A stretch of DNA of 15,885 nt from the NCBI RefSeq assembly GCF_000434895.1, contig NZ_FR892787.1, forward strand, positions 16,932-32,816, given 5' to 3'. The position numbers and the translations under genes were made by a program. The notes under the pieces were generated by a model that did no database searches, was not told the origin of the DNA, and worked only from the letters and a program-made list of their open reading frames with translations. Source of the DNA: Phascolarctobacterium succinatutens CAG:287 (GTDB taxonomy: Bacteria > Bacillota > Negativicutes > Acidaminococcales > Acidaminococcaceae). Position 1 is the first letter of the stretch. Every line of letters starts with the position of its first letter. Shown here piece after piece: positions 7,210 to 13,354 of the stretch.

Positions 7210-7239
7210 AAAAAACAGGGGCTGTTCATACAACCCCTG
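7210..7239 (-). terminator. Intrinsic terminator after the SpeD-like gene
   Basis: On the minus strand CAGGGG-T-TGT / ACA-G-CCCCTG (7239-7216, loop ATGA) is followed by six T (7215-7210). It lies directly before the ribosome binding site of the HAD gene, so downstream expression needs read-through or an unseen promoter. Confidence 0.75.
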
Positions 7240-7263
7240 GAAAAGTTTATCTTATAGTCCCGT

Positions 7264-7746
7264 TTAGATGCCACGGGGCTTGAGCATCATTTTTTTCAGT
7301 TGAGCGCCGACGTTTTTGGTAACGTTCTGAGTACGGCGGATGAACTTGATGTTGGAGCGGTGGTTAGGCTTCATATCGTATTTGCTGCCGAAATCACCGC
7401 GGTCCAGCAGGGTGATTTTAGCCTTGTCGCAATCAAAGGCGCTGCGCAGATAGCGTGCCATGCCCGCAGGGTCGGCATCGTCATAGCAGCTGAAAATATC
7501 CGCTGCAATAAAACCGAGCTTAGGATATACATGCAGAGTTACATGGCCTTGCTTGCAAAGTGCGGAGATGGAATATTCGCTTTGGCCTTCTTCCTGACAA
7601 ACAAGCAGCTCGCGGCTGTTCATTCGGTATTCATCGCAGCCTTCCTGCAACAGAATCTTTGCCTTTTCGGTGTCGTTAACTTCGTTTACGCCGCAGTTAT
7701 ACATATCTATGGCTATTAATTTTCCTGTAAATTTCTTAGGTTGCAT
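7264..7746 (-). CDS. S-adenosylmethionine decarboxylase-like protein lacking the pyruvoyl serine
   Basis: 160 residues. Residues ~6-118 follow the bacterial SpeD fold: FTGKLIAIDMYNC at the start, HVTLHVYPKLGFIAADIFSC in the middle, and a GMARYLRSAF helix. With a constant offset of +4 to Thermotoga maritima SpeD, Ser59, His72 and Cys87 correspond to the processing/catalytic residues Ser55, His68 and Cys83. The cleavage-site Glu-Ser-His, whose Ser63 becomes the pyruvoyl cofactor, reads Gln66-Gly67-His68. Without that serine the normal self-cleavage and decarboxylation cannot occur. A basic C-terminal tail of about 40 residues is extra. It may be a regulatory or binding pseudoenzyme, or have another chemistry. 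No spermidine synthase gene is adjacent. The ATG at 7746 has GAGGAG upstream; it has its own promoter and terminator. Confidence 0.82.
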   Translation of the reverse strand: MQPKKFTGKLIAIDMYNCGVNEVNDTEKAKILLQEGCDEYRMNSRELLVCQEEGQSEYSISALCKQGHVTLHVYPKLGFIAADIFSCYDDADPAGMARYLRSAFDCDKAKITLLDRGDFGSKYDMKPNHRSNIKFIRRTQNVTKNVGAQLKKMMLKPRGI

Positions 7747-7786
7747 GTGTAAAACTCCTCATATTTATAATTACAATAATACAAAG

Positions 7787-7817
7787 CCGGTTCTGGCGCA
7801 GGGCGCTGATTTGCCGG
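7787..7817 (-). other. Hairpin in the leader of the SpeD-like gene
   Basis: In the ~90-nt leader, an outer CCGG/CCGG (7814-7817 with 7787-7790) encloses an inner GCGC-CCT-GCGC (7806-7796) hairpin. No run of T follows. I do not recognise a SAM riboswitch here. Confidence 0.35.
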
Positions 7818-7845
7818 AAACAATATATAGTGCATATCTTATTCA

Positions 7846-7874
7846 ATTATAGCGAAAATTATAATACTTGTAAA
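7846..7874 (-). promoter_or_regulatory. Promoter of the SpeD-like gene
   Basis: On the minus strand -35 TTTACA (7874-7869), 17-bp spacer, consensus -10 TATAAT (7851-7846). Predicted start near 7839. Confidence 0.7.
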
Positions 7875-7904
7875 GTCAAATTGCTATCCTAATTGAGAAA
7901 ACTA

Positions 7905-7913
7905 TGTTATAAT
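7905..7913 (+). promoter_or_regulatory. Extended -10 promoter of recD2
   Basis: TG-T-TATAAT at 7905-7913 is an extended -10 with no convincing -35, which extended -10 promoters can do without. Predicted start near 7920, leaving a ~36-nt leader. Confidence 0.55.
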
Positions 7914-7955
7914 AATAGCTATAGTTAAACATTTGTTTTGTGTGGCGGTGAGAAA

Positions 7956-10121
7956 ATGGAAAAGCTGGAAGCGATAGTTGATGATATAGTGTTTCAAAGC
8001 GATGACGGCATGTTCAGCGTGCTGCGTATGGAAAGCAAGGCGCAGGGACGCTTTACTGCTGTTTATCATGGCAATGCGCCGTATATGGGCGAAAATGTGG
8101 CTATGGAGGGCAGTTGGATTGAGCATGCGAGATTCGGCAGACAATTTGATATACAGTCACTGCAGGTTTTGCAGCCGACTTCGGTAGCAGGCATTGAACG
8201 CTTTCTGGCTTCCGGCGCGGTGAAGGGTGTAGGGCCGGTGACGGCGGCAAGAATTGTCGAAGCCTTCGGAACGGATACGCTGGAAATTTTAGGTACCTAT
8301 CCCGAACGTCTGGCACAGGTGCGCGGCATCAGCGCCAAAAAGGCTGCCGCTATTGGTGAATCGTACAGCCAGCTTTCAGGCCTGCGCGAGCTGATGGTGT
8401 TCTTGGAGGCGCACGGCGTGAGCAGTGGTTACGCAGCCCGCCTGCAGGCAACCTACGGCGCTACGGCGATTACCCGCATTAAGGAAAATCCCTACAGCCT
8501 GGCGGAGGATATTACCGGCATCGGGTTTAAAACTGCGGACAGAATTGCTATGGCTATGGGCATGGAGCATGACTGCGAGGCACGCTTGCGCGCAGGCATT
8601 GCTTATGCGCTGACGCAGGCCGCAGGCGTAGGACACACCTGTGTGCCGGAGGAGCTGCTGGTGCGTGAAACGGCAAGAGCATTGGCGGTAGACACTTCCA
8701 TGGTGCAGGATGTTTTCAGCAGCCTGCTGGAGCAGGATTTACTGCGCACGGAGGAAATGGGCGGTATACGCCTGATATATCCGGAATATCTGTATACGGC
8801 GGAGGTGCAGACCGCACGCCGCCTGCTGAAGCTGCGCGACCAGGCGAAGCCGGTGACGCGCGTGAATGCGGATGAGGTTATTGCCAAATGGGAGCGTGAT
8901 GCCGGTATTACTCTGGCAGAGGCGCAGCGTCAGGCAATTTATGCTTCGCTGGAGCATGGTGTCTTTGTGCTCACCGGCGGTCCCGGTACAGGTAAAACAA
9001 CTGTTGTCAAAGGCATTCTGAACGTGCTGGAGCAGGCTGGCTGCCGCATTCTGCTGGCCGCGCCTACCGGACGCGCCGCACGCAGACTGGCGGATTCTGC
9101 CGGTCATCCTGCGGCAACGGTACATCGTCTGCTGGAATATCAGCCTACGGGTGACGGCCTGTGCTTCGGCAAGGATGACAGCGATCCGCTGGATGCGGAA
9201 GCGATTATTATCGACGAGGCTTCAATGCTCGATATTACTCTGACGTATCATCTGCTTAAGGCAATTCCCGGCGGCTGCCGTCTGATTTTCGTCGGTGACG
9301 TGGACCAGCTGCCGTCCGTGGGTGCAGGCTCGGTGCTCAAGGATATGATACGTTCGGATAAGATGCCTGTTGTACGTCTGGAAAATGTTTTCCGTCAGGC
9401 AGAGGTCAGCCCGATTGTCCGCAATGCCCATAAGATTAACCGTGGGCAGATGCCGGAGTTTCTTGCCGGTGCCGACAGCGAGTTTGCGCTGGAGGAGTTT
9501 GCCAACGAGCAGGATGCTGCGGAATTTGTAGCACGTACCTATGCCCAGCTTACGTCCGGCGGTGACTGGCGCAGGGTGCAGGTGCTGACGCCTATGCATA
9601 AGAATCCCTGCGGCGTGCAGAATCTGAATAAGCTGCTGCAGAAATATCTTAATCCGCCGTCTGCGGCTAAGCCTGAGGTAAACATACCGGGTAATGTACT
9701 GCGTGTTGGTGACAAGGTTATGCAGATTCGCAATAACTATGAAAAGGACGTTTTCAACGGCGATATCGGCCGTGTAATTAAAATAGACGGAAAAAATGTT
9801 ACGGTAGCCTTTCCGGAGCGTCCGGAGGGAGATTACGTTACTTACGCTCAGGGTGAGGTGGAGGAGCTGCAGCTGGCCTACGCTATGAGTGTGCATAAGT
9901 CGCAGGGCAGCGAATATCCCTACGTTATTTTGCTCATGGTGCAGAGCCATTACATTATGCTGCAGCGCAACCTGCTGTATACGGCTGTGACCAGAGCTAA
10001 GGAAAAGGTGCTGATTGTCGGCAGCAAAAACGCGGTGCGTACCGCTGTGGAAAATGACAAAACGAAGCGGCGTTACAGCCTGCTGGCTGAGCGTCTGCAG
10101 GAAAGCAGCGAGGTGTTCTGA
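7956..10121 (+). CDS. recD2: RecD2 (YrrC-type) 5'-3' DNA helicase
   Basis: 721 residues, an SF1B helicase of the RecBCD-independent RecD2 type that acts on stalled or damaged replication intermediates. The N-terminal ~90 residues are the OB-like region, then helix-hairpin-helix DNA-binding segments: GAVKGVGPVTAARIVEAFG, VRGISAKKA and ITGIGFKTADRIA. Motor motifs: Walker A GGPGTGKT (341-348, Lys347), APTGRAARRL, DEAS (420-423), GDVDQLPSVGAGSVL, LTPMHK, VHKSQGSE (646-653) and LLYTAVTRAKEKV. All core helicase residues are intact. The ATG at 7956 follows GGTGAG; a TTG 18 nt upstream is less likely. The stop overlaps the comFC start (TGATG), so the two are translationally coupled. Confidence 0.95.
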   Translation: MEKLEAIVDDIVFQSDDGMFSVLRMESKAQGRFTAVYHGNAPYMGENVAMEGSWIEHARFGRQFDIQSLQVLQPTSVAGIERFLASGAVKGVGPVTAARIVEAFGTDTLEILGTYPERLAQVRGISAKKAAAIGESYSQLSGLRELMVFLEAHGVSSGYAARLQATYGATAITRIKENPYSLAEDITGIGFKTADRIAMAMGMEHDCEARLRAGIAYALTQAAGVGHTCVPEELLVRETARALAVDTSMVQDVFSSLLEQDLLRTEEMGGIRLIYPEYLYTAEVQTARRLLKLRDQAKPVTRVNADEVIAKWERDAGITLAEAQRQAIYASLEHGVFVLTGGPGTGKTTVVKGILNVLEQAGCRILLAAPTGRAARRLADSAGHPAATVHRLLEYQPTGDGLCFGKDDSDPLDAEAIIIDEASMLDITLTYHLLKAIPGGCRLIFVGDVDQLPSVGAGSVLKDMIRSDKMPVVRLENVFRQAEVSPIVRNAHKINRGQMPEFLAGADSEFALEEFANEQDAAEFVARTYAQLTSGGDWRRVQVLTPMHKNPCGVQNLNKLLQKYLNPPSAAKPEVNIPGNVLRVGDKVMQIRNNYEKDVFNGDIGRVIKIDGKNVTVAFPERPEGDYVTYAQGEVEELQLAYAMSVHKSQGSEYPYVILLMVQSHYIMLQRNLLYTAVTRAKEKVLIVGSKNAVRTAVENDKTKRRYSLLAERLQESSEVF

Positions 10122-10846
10122 TGCAGCGTTGGTTAAGAGATTTTTCTTATTACGGGCGTGTGGCGAAGGAGCTTATCTTTCCCAGACGCTGCGCTGTGTG
10201 TGCGACTAATATTGATAACGGCTATGTCTGCGAGCAGTGCCGCAAGGAATATCTGCTGCAGCGTCAGTTGCCCTGCTGTCCGCGTGAGGAATATCTGGCG
10301 GGACAGGCAGCACCGTTGCCGACGGATGTTCTGTACAGTGCGTTGCTGCTTTATAAATATGAGGGCGTTTTTAAGGATGCGCTGCACAAAATTAAATTTG
10401 AGGGTGAGGCAGGCTGGCTGCCGCTGCTGCGTGAGGAAGCGGAGCTTGCTCTGCCTTCGGCCAAAATGCGCTGGCTGCAGCAGTTTGACCTTATTACCTG
10501 CGTACCGACTGCGCCTGAGCGACGCAGGCAGCGTGGCTTTGACGTGCCTCAGGAGCTGTTTGCGGGCCTCTTGGAGGGACGCAGCGTTGGCATGGAGGTT
10601 TTGCTGGAGCGGGTGCGCCATACGGAGCCCTTGTACGAGCTGAAGCCTGAAGAAAGAAAGCAGGAGCTGGCAGGCTGCTTTGCCATGCTGCCGCATACCA
10701 AGGTGCGCGGCAAACATGTACTGCTCTGTGACGATATCTATACTACGGGCAGCACCTTTGCGGAAGCGGCACAGGTGCTGCTGGACGCAGGTGCGGCGCG
10801 CGTATCGGCGCTGGCACTGTGCGCGGCGCAGGCTAATTGGGAGTGA
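10121..10846 (+). CDS. comFC: ComF-family phosphoribosyltransferase-like protein
   Basis: 241 residues. An N-terminal zinc finger has Cys24, Cys27, Cys37 and Cys40 (RRCAVC ... CEQC). A type I phosphoribosyltransferase domain follows, with the PRPP-binding loop LLCDDIYTTGST (201-212) and the RRQRGFD segment characteristic of ComF. In Bacillus and Haemophilus relatives the protein is needed for DNA uptake during natural transformation and is proposed to act on incoming single-stranded DNA at the membrane; the true reaction is not established. It overlaps recD2 by 1 nt. No other competence genes are in the window, so a role in DNA repair with RecD2 is equally possible. Confidence 0.9.
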   Translation: MQRWLRDFSYYGRVAKELIFPRRCAVCATNIDNGYVCEQCRKEYLLQRQLPCCPREEYLAGQAAPLPTDVLYSALLLYKYEGVFKDALHKIKFEGEAGWLPLLREEAELALPSAKMRWLQQFDLITCVPTAPERRRQRGFDVPQELFAGLLEGRSVGMEVLLERVRHTEPLYELKPEERKQELAGCFAMLPHTKVRGKHVLLCDDIYTTGSTFAEAAQVLLDAGAARVSALALCAAQANWE

Positions 10847-10856
10847 CCTTTTGTTG

Positions 10857-11381
10857 ATGCAAAAAATAAAGAATTATTGGCGGCGTGAGCCTGTTTTGTG
10901 CATAGCGGTTATTTTGGCTGCCGTAAGCAGCCTTTACAGCAGGCCGCAGCTTGCCTATATAGATTTTGACGTGTTGGCGATACTGCTTTCGCTGATGCTG
11001 GTGGTAGCGGAGCTGAAGGAGATACGCTTTCTGGACTGGCTGGCGGTGGAGCTGCTGAACAAATGCCGCAGTAAGCGTCAGCTGGAGCTGGTGCTGCTGG
11101 CAGTTACCTATGTCAGCTCGATGTTCGTGACGAATGACGTGGCTTTGCTGACCTTTGTGCCGTTGGCGCTGGTTATAGGCAAAACCTTAAAAATGGATAT
11201 GGAGCGGATTATTATTCTGCAGACGCTGGCTGCCAATCTCGGCAGTATGCTGACGCCGCCCGGTAATCCGCAGAATTTGTTTTTATACGCGCATTATGCT
11301 TATACCGCCGGCAGCTTTTTCGCCGTAATGGCTGGGGCGGGGGGAAATTTGTTTGTGGAGTTTCTTCCGGTGTGGGAATAA
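10857..11381 (+). CDS. ArsB/SLC13-type permease, N-terminal part (frame-disrupted)
   Basis: 174 codons from the ATG at 10857 (TTG codons at 10851 and 10854 are alternative starts), 10 bp after comFC and likely in the same operon. Hydrophobic segments lie near residues 11-28, 38-54, 77-91 and 95-110. VTNDVALLTFVPL and TPPGNPQNLFLY (133-144) are the hairpin-loop signatures of the ion-transporter superfamily (CitMHS/ArsB/SLC13). The reading frame then runs into a hydrophilic end (LPVWE) and a stop at 11379-11381, in what should be a membrane helix. The missing half follows in the -1 frame, so this is the first part of a gene broken by a 1-nt deletion or bridged by -1 frameshifting. Substrate (arsenite, dicarboxylate or other anion) is not determinable. 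Confidence 0.72.
   Translation: MQKIKNYWRREPVLCIAVILAAVSSLYSRPQLAYIDFDVLAILLSLMLVVAELKEIRFLDWLAVELLNKCRSKRQLELVLLAVTYVSSMFVTNDVALLTFVPLALVIGKTLKMDMERIIILQTLAANLGSMLTPPGNPQNLFLYAHYAYTAGSFFAVMAGAGGNLFVEFLPVWE
11339..11351 (+). other. Junction with G6 tract and A_AAT_TTG heptamer
   Basis: In the upstream permease frame this stretch reads G_GGG_GGA followed by A_AAT_TTG (11345-11351). The second fits the X_XXY_YYZ pattern for -1 ribosomal slippage exactly; the first consists of a six-G run (11339-11344) prone to replication slippage. A -1 shift here enters the downstream permease frame with no intervening stop. Only a weak TTCC/GGAA stem is visible downstream. Confidence 0.45.
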
Positions 11382-11989
11382 TTTCGTTGGCGTATTTACT
11401 GCTGTTGTTATTTCATGGCAAGGACAGCGTGCTGAAGCTGGAGCTGCCTAAGCTGCAGCAGCCTCCTAAGGGAATATTGTTCCTCTTTTTAGGACTGCTT
11501 TTATTAAACATCGGCGCTGTGCTGCATTGGTTCGACAAGCTGTGGGCCTTGCTGCTGACAGCAGGTGTAGTGGCCTTGTGCGACAGGCGACGGCTGCTGG
11601 CGGTAGATTACAGTCTGCTCGTGACCTTTGCCGGTTTCTTTGTATTCATCGGCAACATCAGCCACAGTCCTGCGGTAAGCTATTTGCAGCAGTCGCTGAT
11701 GGGCAGTGCGGCAGGCACATATTTAACCGGACTGCTGGCCAGCCAGTTCCTCAGCAATGTGCCGGCGGCTATGCTGTTGGCAGGCTTGACCAAGGAAGCA
11801 GACGCGCTGCTTTTGGGTGTTAACATCGGCGGTCTGGGGACGATGATTGCTTCGATGGCGAGCGTTATTTCCTATAAACTTTATGCTGCAGAGCATCCTT
11901 CGCAGGCAGGGAAGTATGTACGAACTTTTTTGTACTACAATTTTCTGGGCCTGCTGCTGATAGGAGGAGCGGTTTACTTCCTTCTGTGA
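11372..11989 (+). CDS. ArsB/SLC13-type permease, C-terminal part
   Basis: The frame is open from upstream of 11339, and the GTG at 11372 is only the first possible start within the overlap; it has no good ribosome site, so independent initiation is doubtful. The 205 residues contain about six hydrophobic segments and the second family signature region, SQFLSNVPAAMLLAGL, followed by GVNIGGLGTMIASMASVISYKLY. Joined to the preceding part by a -1 shift it gives a ~380-residue permease, slightly short for the ArsB/SLC13 group (typically 400 or more). Alternatives are a recent pseudogene, phase variation at G6, programmed frameshifting or a sequencing error. Confidence 0.72.
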   Translation: MGIISLAYLLLLLFHGKDSVLKLELPKLQQPPKGILFLFLGLLLLNIGAVLHWFDKLWALLLTAGVVALCDRRRLLAVDYSLLVTFAGFFVFIGNISHSPAVSYLQQSLMGSAAGTYLTGLLASQFLSNVPAAMLLAGLTKEADALLLGVNIGGLGTMIASMASVISYKLYAAEHPSQAGKYVRTFLYYNFLGLLLIGGAVYFLL

Positions 11990-11994
11990 GCGGG

Positions 11995-12018
11995 GAAATG
12001 CTTTGCGGCATTTCTTTT
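11995..12018 (+). terminator. Intrinsic terminator after the permease
   Basis: GAAATGC (11995-12001), 6-nt loop, GCATTTC (12008-12014), then TTTT. A modest AT-rich stem that would end the recD2-comFC-permease transcript ahead of the biotin-type promoter. Confidence 0.6.
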
Positions 12019-12024
12019 AGCGTA

Positions 12025-12058
12025 ATGGTAAACCAATAGTATGTAATAAGTTGACTAT
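12025..12058. promoter_or_regulatory. BirA (biotin repressor) operator-like site
   Basis: ATGGTAAACC (12025-12034), 14-bp spacer, AGTTGACTAT (12049-12058). Against the BirA box as I know it (wTTGTwAACy, spacer of 14-16 bp, rGTTwACAAw) the left arm matches 9 of 10 and the right arm 8 of 10, with a correct spacer. The right arm contains the -35 hexamer of the promoter, so bound BirA-biotinyl-AMP would block transcription. The bioY gene downstream makes the assignment likely. Confidence 0.7.
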
Positions 12059-12079
12059 TTACATCACTTGCATTATAAT
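12051..12079 (+). promoter_or_regulatory. Promoter of the hotdog-bioY operon
   Basis: -35 TTGACT (12051-12056), 17-bp spacer, perfect -10 TATAAT (12074-12079). Predicted start near 12086. The leader carries a small AAGCAG/CTGCTT hairpin (12090-12112) and AAAGGA before the ATG at 12134. Confidence 0.85.
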
Positions 12080-12133
12080 AAAGCACGTGAAGCAGATAAC
12101 GATAAGCTGCTTAGATGAAAGGAAAATGCAAAA

Positions 12134-12673
12134 ATGTTAGAGCTTGCACATAAGCTGGCGGACAGTGATGCCAAATTCTTCGGCGGCTGGGTGCTGGCAG
12201 GAGCAGAGGCACATATTCATCAGCCGGCAGAGGCTATGGCGAATCAGGTGCTGCTGGCAAAGGAACGCAAATCAATCATCCGTGTAGCGGGAACTGCGGC
12301 AGACGGCAGTTTGGCTAAGGAGCTGCGGGTATTTTTGGTGCTGCCTAAGCATAAATTAGGCACGAAGCCGCTGGAGCCCGAGGCGATTAAGGGCGATTTG
12401 CTGACAAAGCACACCTTTACAACACAGGAAATAGCAGACTATGTTGCCTATACCGGTGACGAAAACGTCATCCATAAGGGTGAGCATCCCATCGTGCCGG
12501 GGCTGTGCATGGCTGCCTGGCTGCAGCGTGAGCTGGCGCTGACAGAGCTGGACTGGCGCATCAGCTTCCTTGCTCCTGTTTACGCAGACGACGAGCTGTG
12601 TATCTACAGGACAGAAGGTCAGCTTGCTGCTTATGTGGGAGCAATAAATGTTTTTGTGATTAAAGAATTATAG
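12134..12673 (+). CDS. MaoC-like hotdog-fold protein, candidate (R)-specific enoyl-CoA hydratase
   Basis: 179 residues. The second half resembles the MaoC/R-hydratase hotdog: FTTQEIADYVAYTGDENVIH followed by IVPGLCMAAWLQ. It holds the catalytic pattern Asp-x4-His (Asp109, His114) and the usual glycine-rich helix start. The ~90-residue N-terminal half is not recognisable by motif and may be a second, degenerate hotdog half. If active it would hydrate or dehydrate an acyl-CoA/ACP in the cytoplasm. First gene of the BirA-controlled unit, 12 bp ahead of bioY, which links it to biotin or its acyl precursor; the B. subtilis yhfUTS operon is not known to me to contain it. The ATG at 12134 is preceded by AAAGGAAA. 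The fold is fairly likely; the substrate is unknown. Confidence 0.7.
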   Translation: MLELAHKLADSDAKFFGGWVLAGAEAHIHQPAEAMANQVLLAKERKSIIRVAGTAADGSLAKELRVFLVLPKHKLGTKPLEPEAIKGDLLTKHTFTTQEIADYVAYTGDENVIHKGEHPIVPGLCMAAWLQRELALTELDWRISFLAPVYADDELCIYRTEGQLAAYVGAINVFVIKEL

Positions 12674-12685
12674 TAAGGCTGGTGT

Positions 12686-13273
12686 ATGGAAATGACAACT
12701 TCTGGTACAGAAATCAATAAGAATCATAGAGGAGCAAGTGTCAACAAGACTGCGGAAATGACGAGAATGGCGCTGATGGTAGCAATGAACTGCGTATCCG
12801 CTTATATCATTATTCCGCTGCCTTTTTCGCTTTCTCCGATTGCATTGCAGACTTTGATTGTAAATCTTACAGGCTATGTGCTGAACGCTAAGCAGGCCTT
12901 TATGACCATGCTGGTTTATCTTTTGGTAGGTTTGGCAGGCGTGCCGGTATTTACTGGTGGCAGTGCGGGACCGGGCAAGCTGTTTGGTCCTACCGGCGGT
13001 TACATCATCGGCTTTTTGTTTACTGCTGTGTTCCTGGCATATTTCAGAGGCGAAAAATACAGCTTTAAGCGTTATGCATTGCTTGGCTGCGTTATCGGTA
13101 TTCCGCTGATTTATGTGTTCGGCGTTGTACAGCTGAAGCTGATTACAGGTATGGGCTGGGATAAGGCAATTATGACCGGCGCATTGCCCTTCATTCCGCT
13201 GGATATTGTTAAATGCTTGGCTGCTGCCGTAATTGCCTATCCAATTAACCGTATTTTTGCCAACAACAGGTAA
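12686..13273 (+). CDS. bioY: BioY, substrate-binding (S) component of biotin ECF transporter
   Basis: 195 residues from the ATG at 12686. About six hydrophobic helices with the BioY signatures IPLPFSLSPIALQTL, GLAGVPVFTGGSAGPGKLFG, GPTGGYIIGF and LPFIPLDIVKCLAAAVIA. It binds biotin in the cytoplasmic membrane and works with the shared EcfA/A'/T energising module, which is not encoded here. The first ~24 residues are polar and unusual for BioY. The in-frame ATG at 12758 would give the normal N-terminus (MTRMALMVAMNC), and an AGAGGAG site with a 7-codon ORF ends exactly on it, so the true start may be 12758. Probably repressed by BirA through the site at 12025-12058. Confidence 0.93.
   Translation: MEMTTSGTEINKNHRGASVNKTAEMTRMALMVAMNCVSAYIIIPLPFSLSPIALQTLIVNLTGYVLNAKQAFMTMLVYLLVGLAGVPVFTGGSAGPGKLFGPTGGYIIGFLFTAVFLAYFRGEKYSFKRYALLGCVIGIPLIYVFGVVQLKLITGMGWDKAIMTGALPFIPLDIVKCLAAAVIAYPINRIFANNR
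12738..12761 (+). other. Seven-codon ORF ending on an internal bioY ATG
   Basis: GTG at 12738 is preceded by AGAGGAG (12728-12734), the best ribosome site near bioY, but lies out of the bioY frame. It encodes seven codons and stops at TGA 12759-12761, overlapping the in-frame bioY ATG at 12758 as ATGA. It could be a translational-coupling device for a shorter BioY, or chance. Confidence 0.3.
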
Positions 13274-13285
13274 ATAGGGTATAAT
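13257..13285 (+). promoter_or_regulatory. Internal promoter ahead of the thiolase gene
   Basis: TTGCCA (13257-13262), 17-bp spacer, consensus TATAAT (13280-13285). The -35 lies in the last codons of bioY. Predicted start near 13292, inside the 5' arm of the next hairpin. No BirA-like box covers it. Confidence 0.6.
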
Positions 13286-13287
13286 TT

Positions 13288-13335
13288 AAGAGCTGTCAGC
13301 TATTTGCCGGAAGGCAGGTGGCAGGCAGCTTTTTT
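13288..13335 (+). terminator. Terminator-like hairpin between bioY and the thiolase gene
   Basis: An inner stem GCTATTTGCC/GGCAGGTGGC (13299-13308 with 13313-13322) pairs fully when G-U is allowed and is closed by a GGAA tetraloop. An outer stem AAGAGCTG/CAGCTTTT (13288-13295 with 13326-13333) ends in six T (13330-13335). It should reduce read-through from bioY into the acyl-CoA genes. The thiolase ribosome site starts only 9 nt later. Confidence 0.65.
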
Positions 13336-13354
13336 CGGATATAGAGGTGTTAAG

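Noticed and set aside
7747..7845. SAM riboswitch in front of the SpeD-like gene
   Set aside because: The leader is under 100 nt and has only one small hairpin; no SAM-I/II/III core motif is recognisable.
12041..12064. ATGTAA-N12-TTACAT palindrome over the -35 as an operator
   Set aside because: It overlaps the BirA-like site, which gives a longer and better-supported match; the palindrome is AT-rich and may be chance.
13250..13280. Second BirA box ahead of the internal promoter (TTTGCCAACA)
   Set aside because: Only one weak arm; no partner arm at 14-16 bp.
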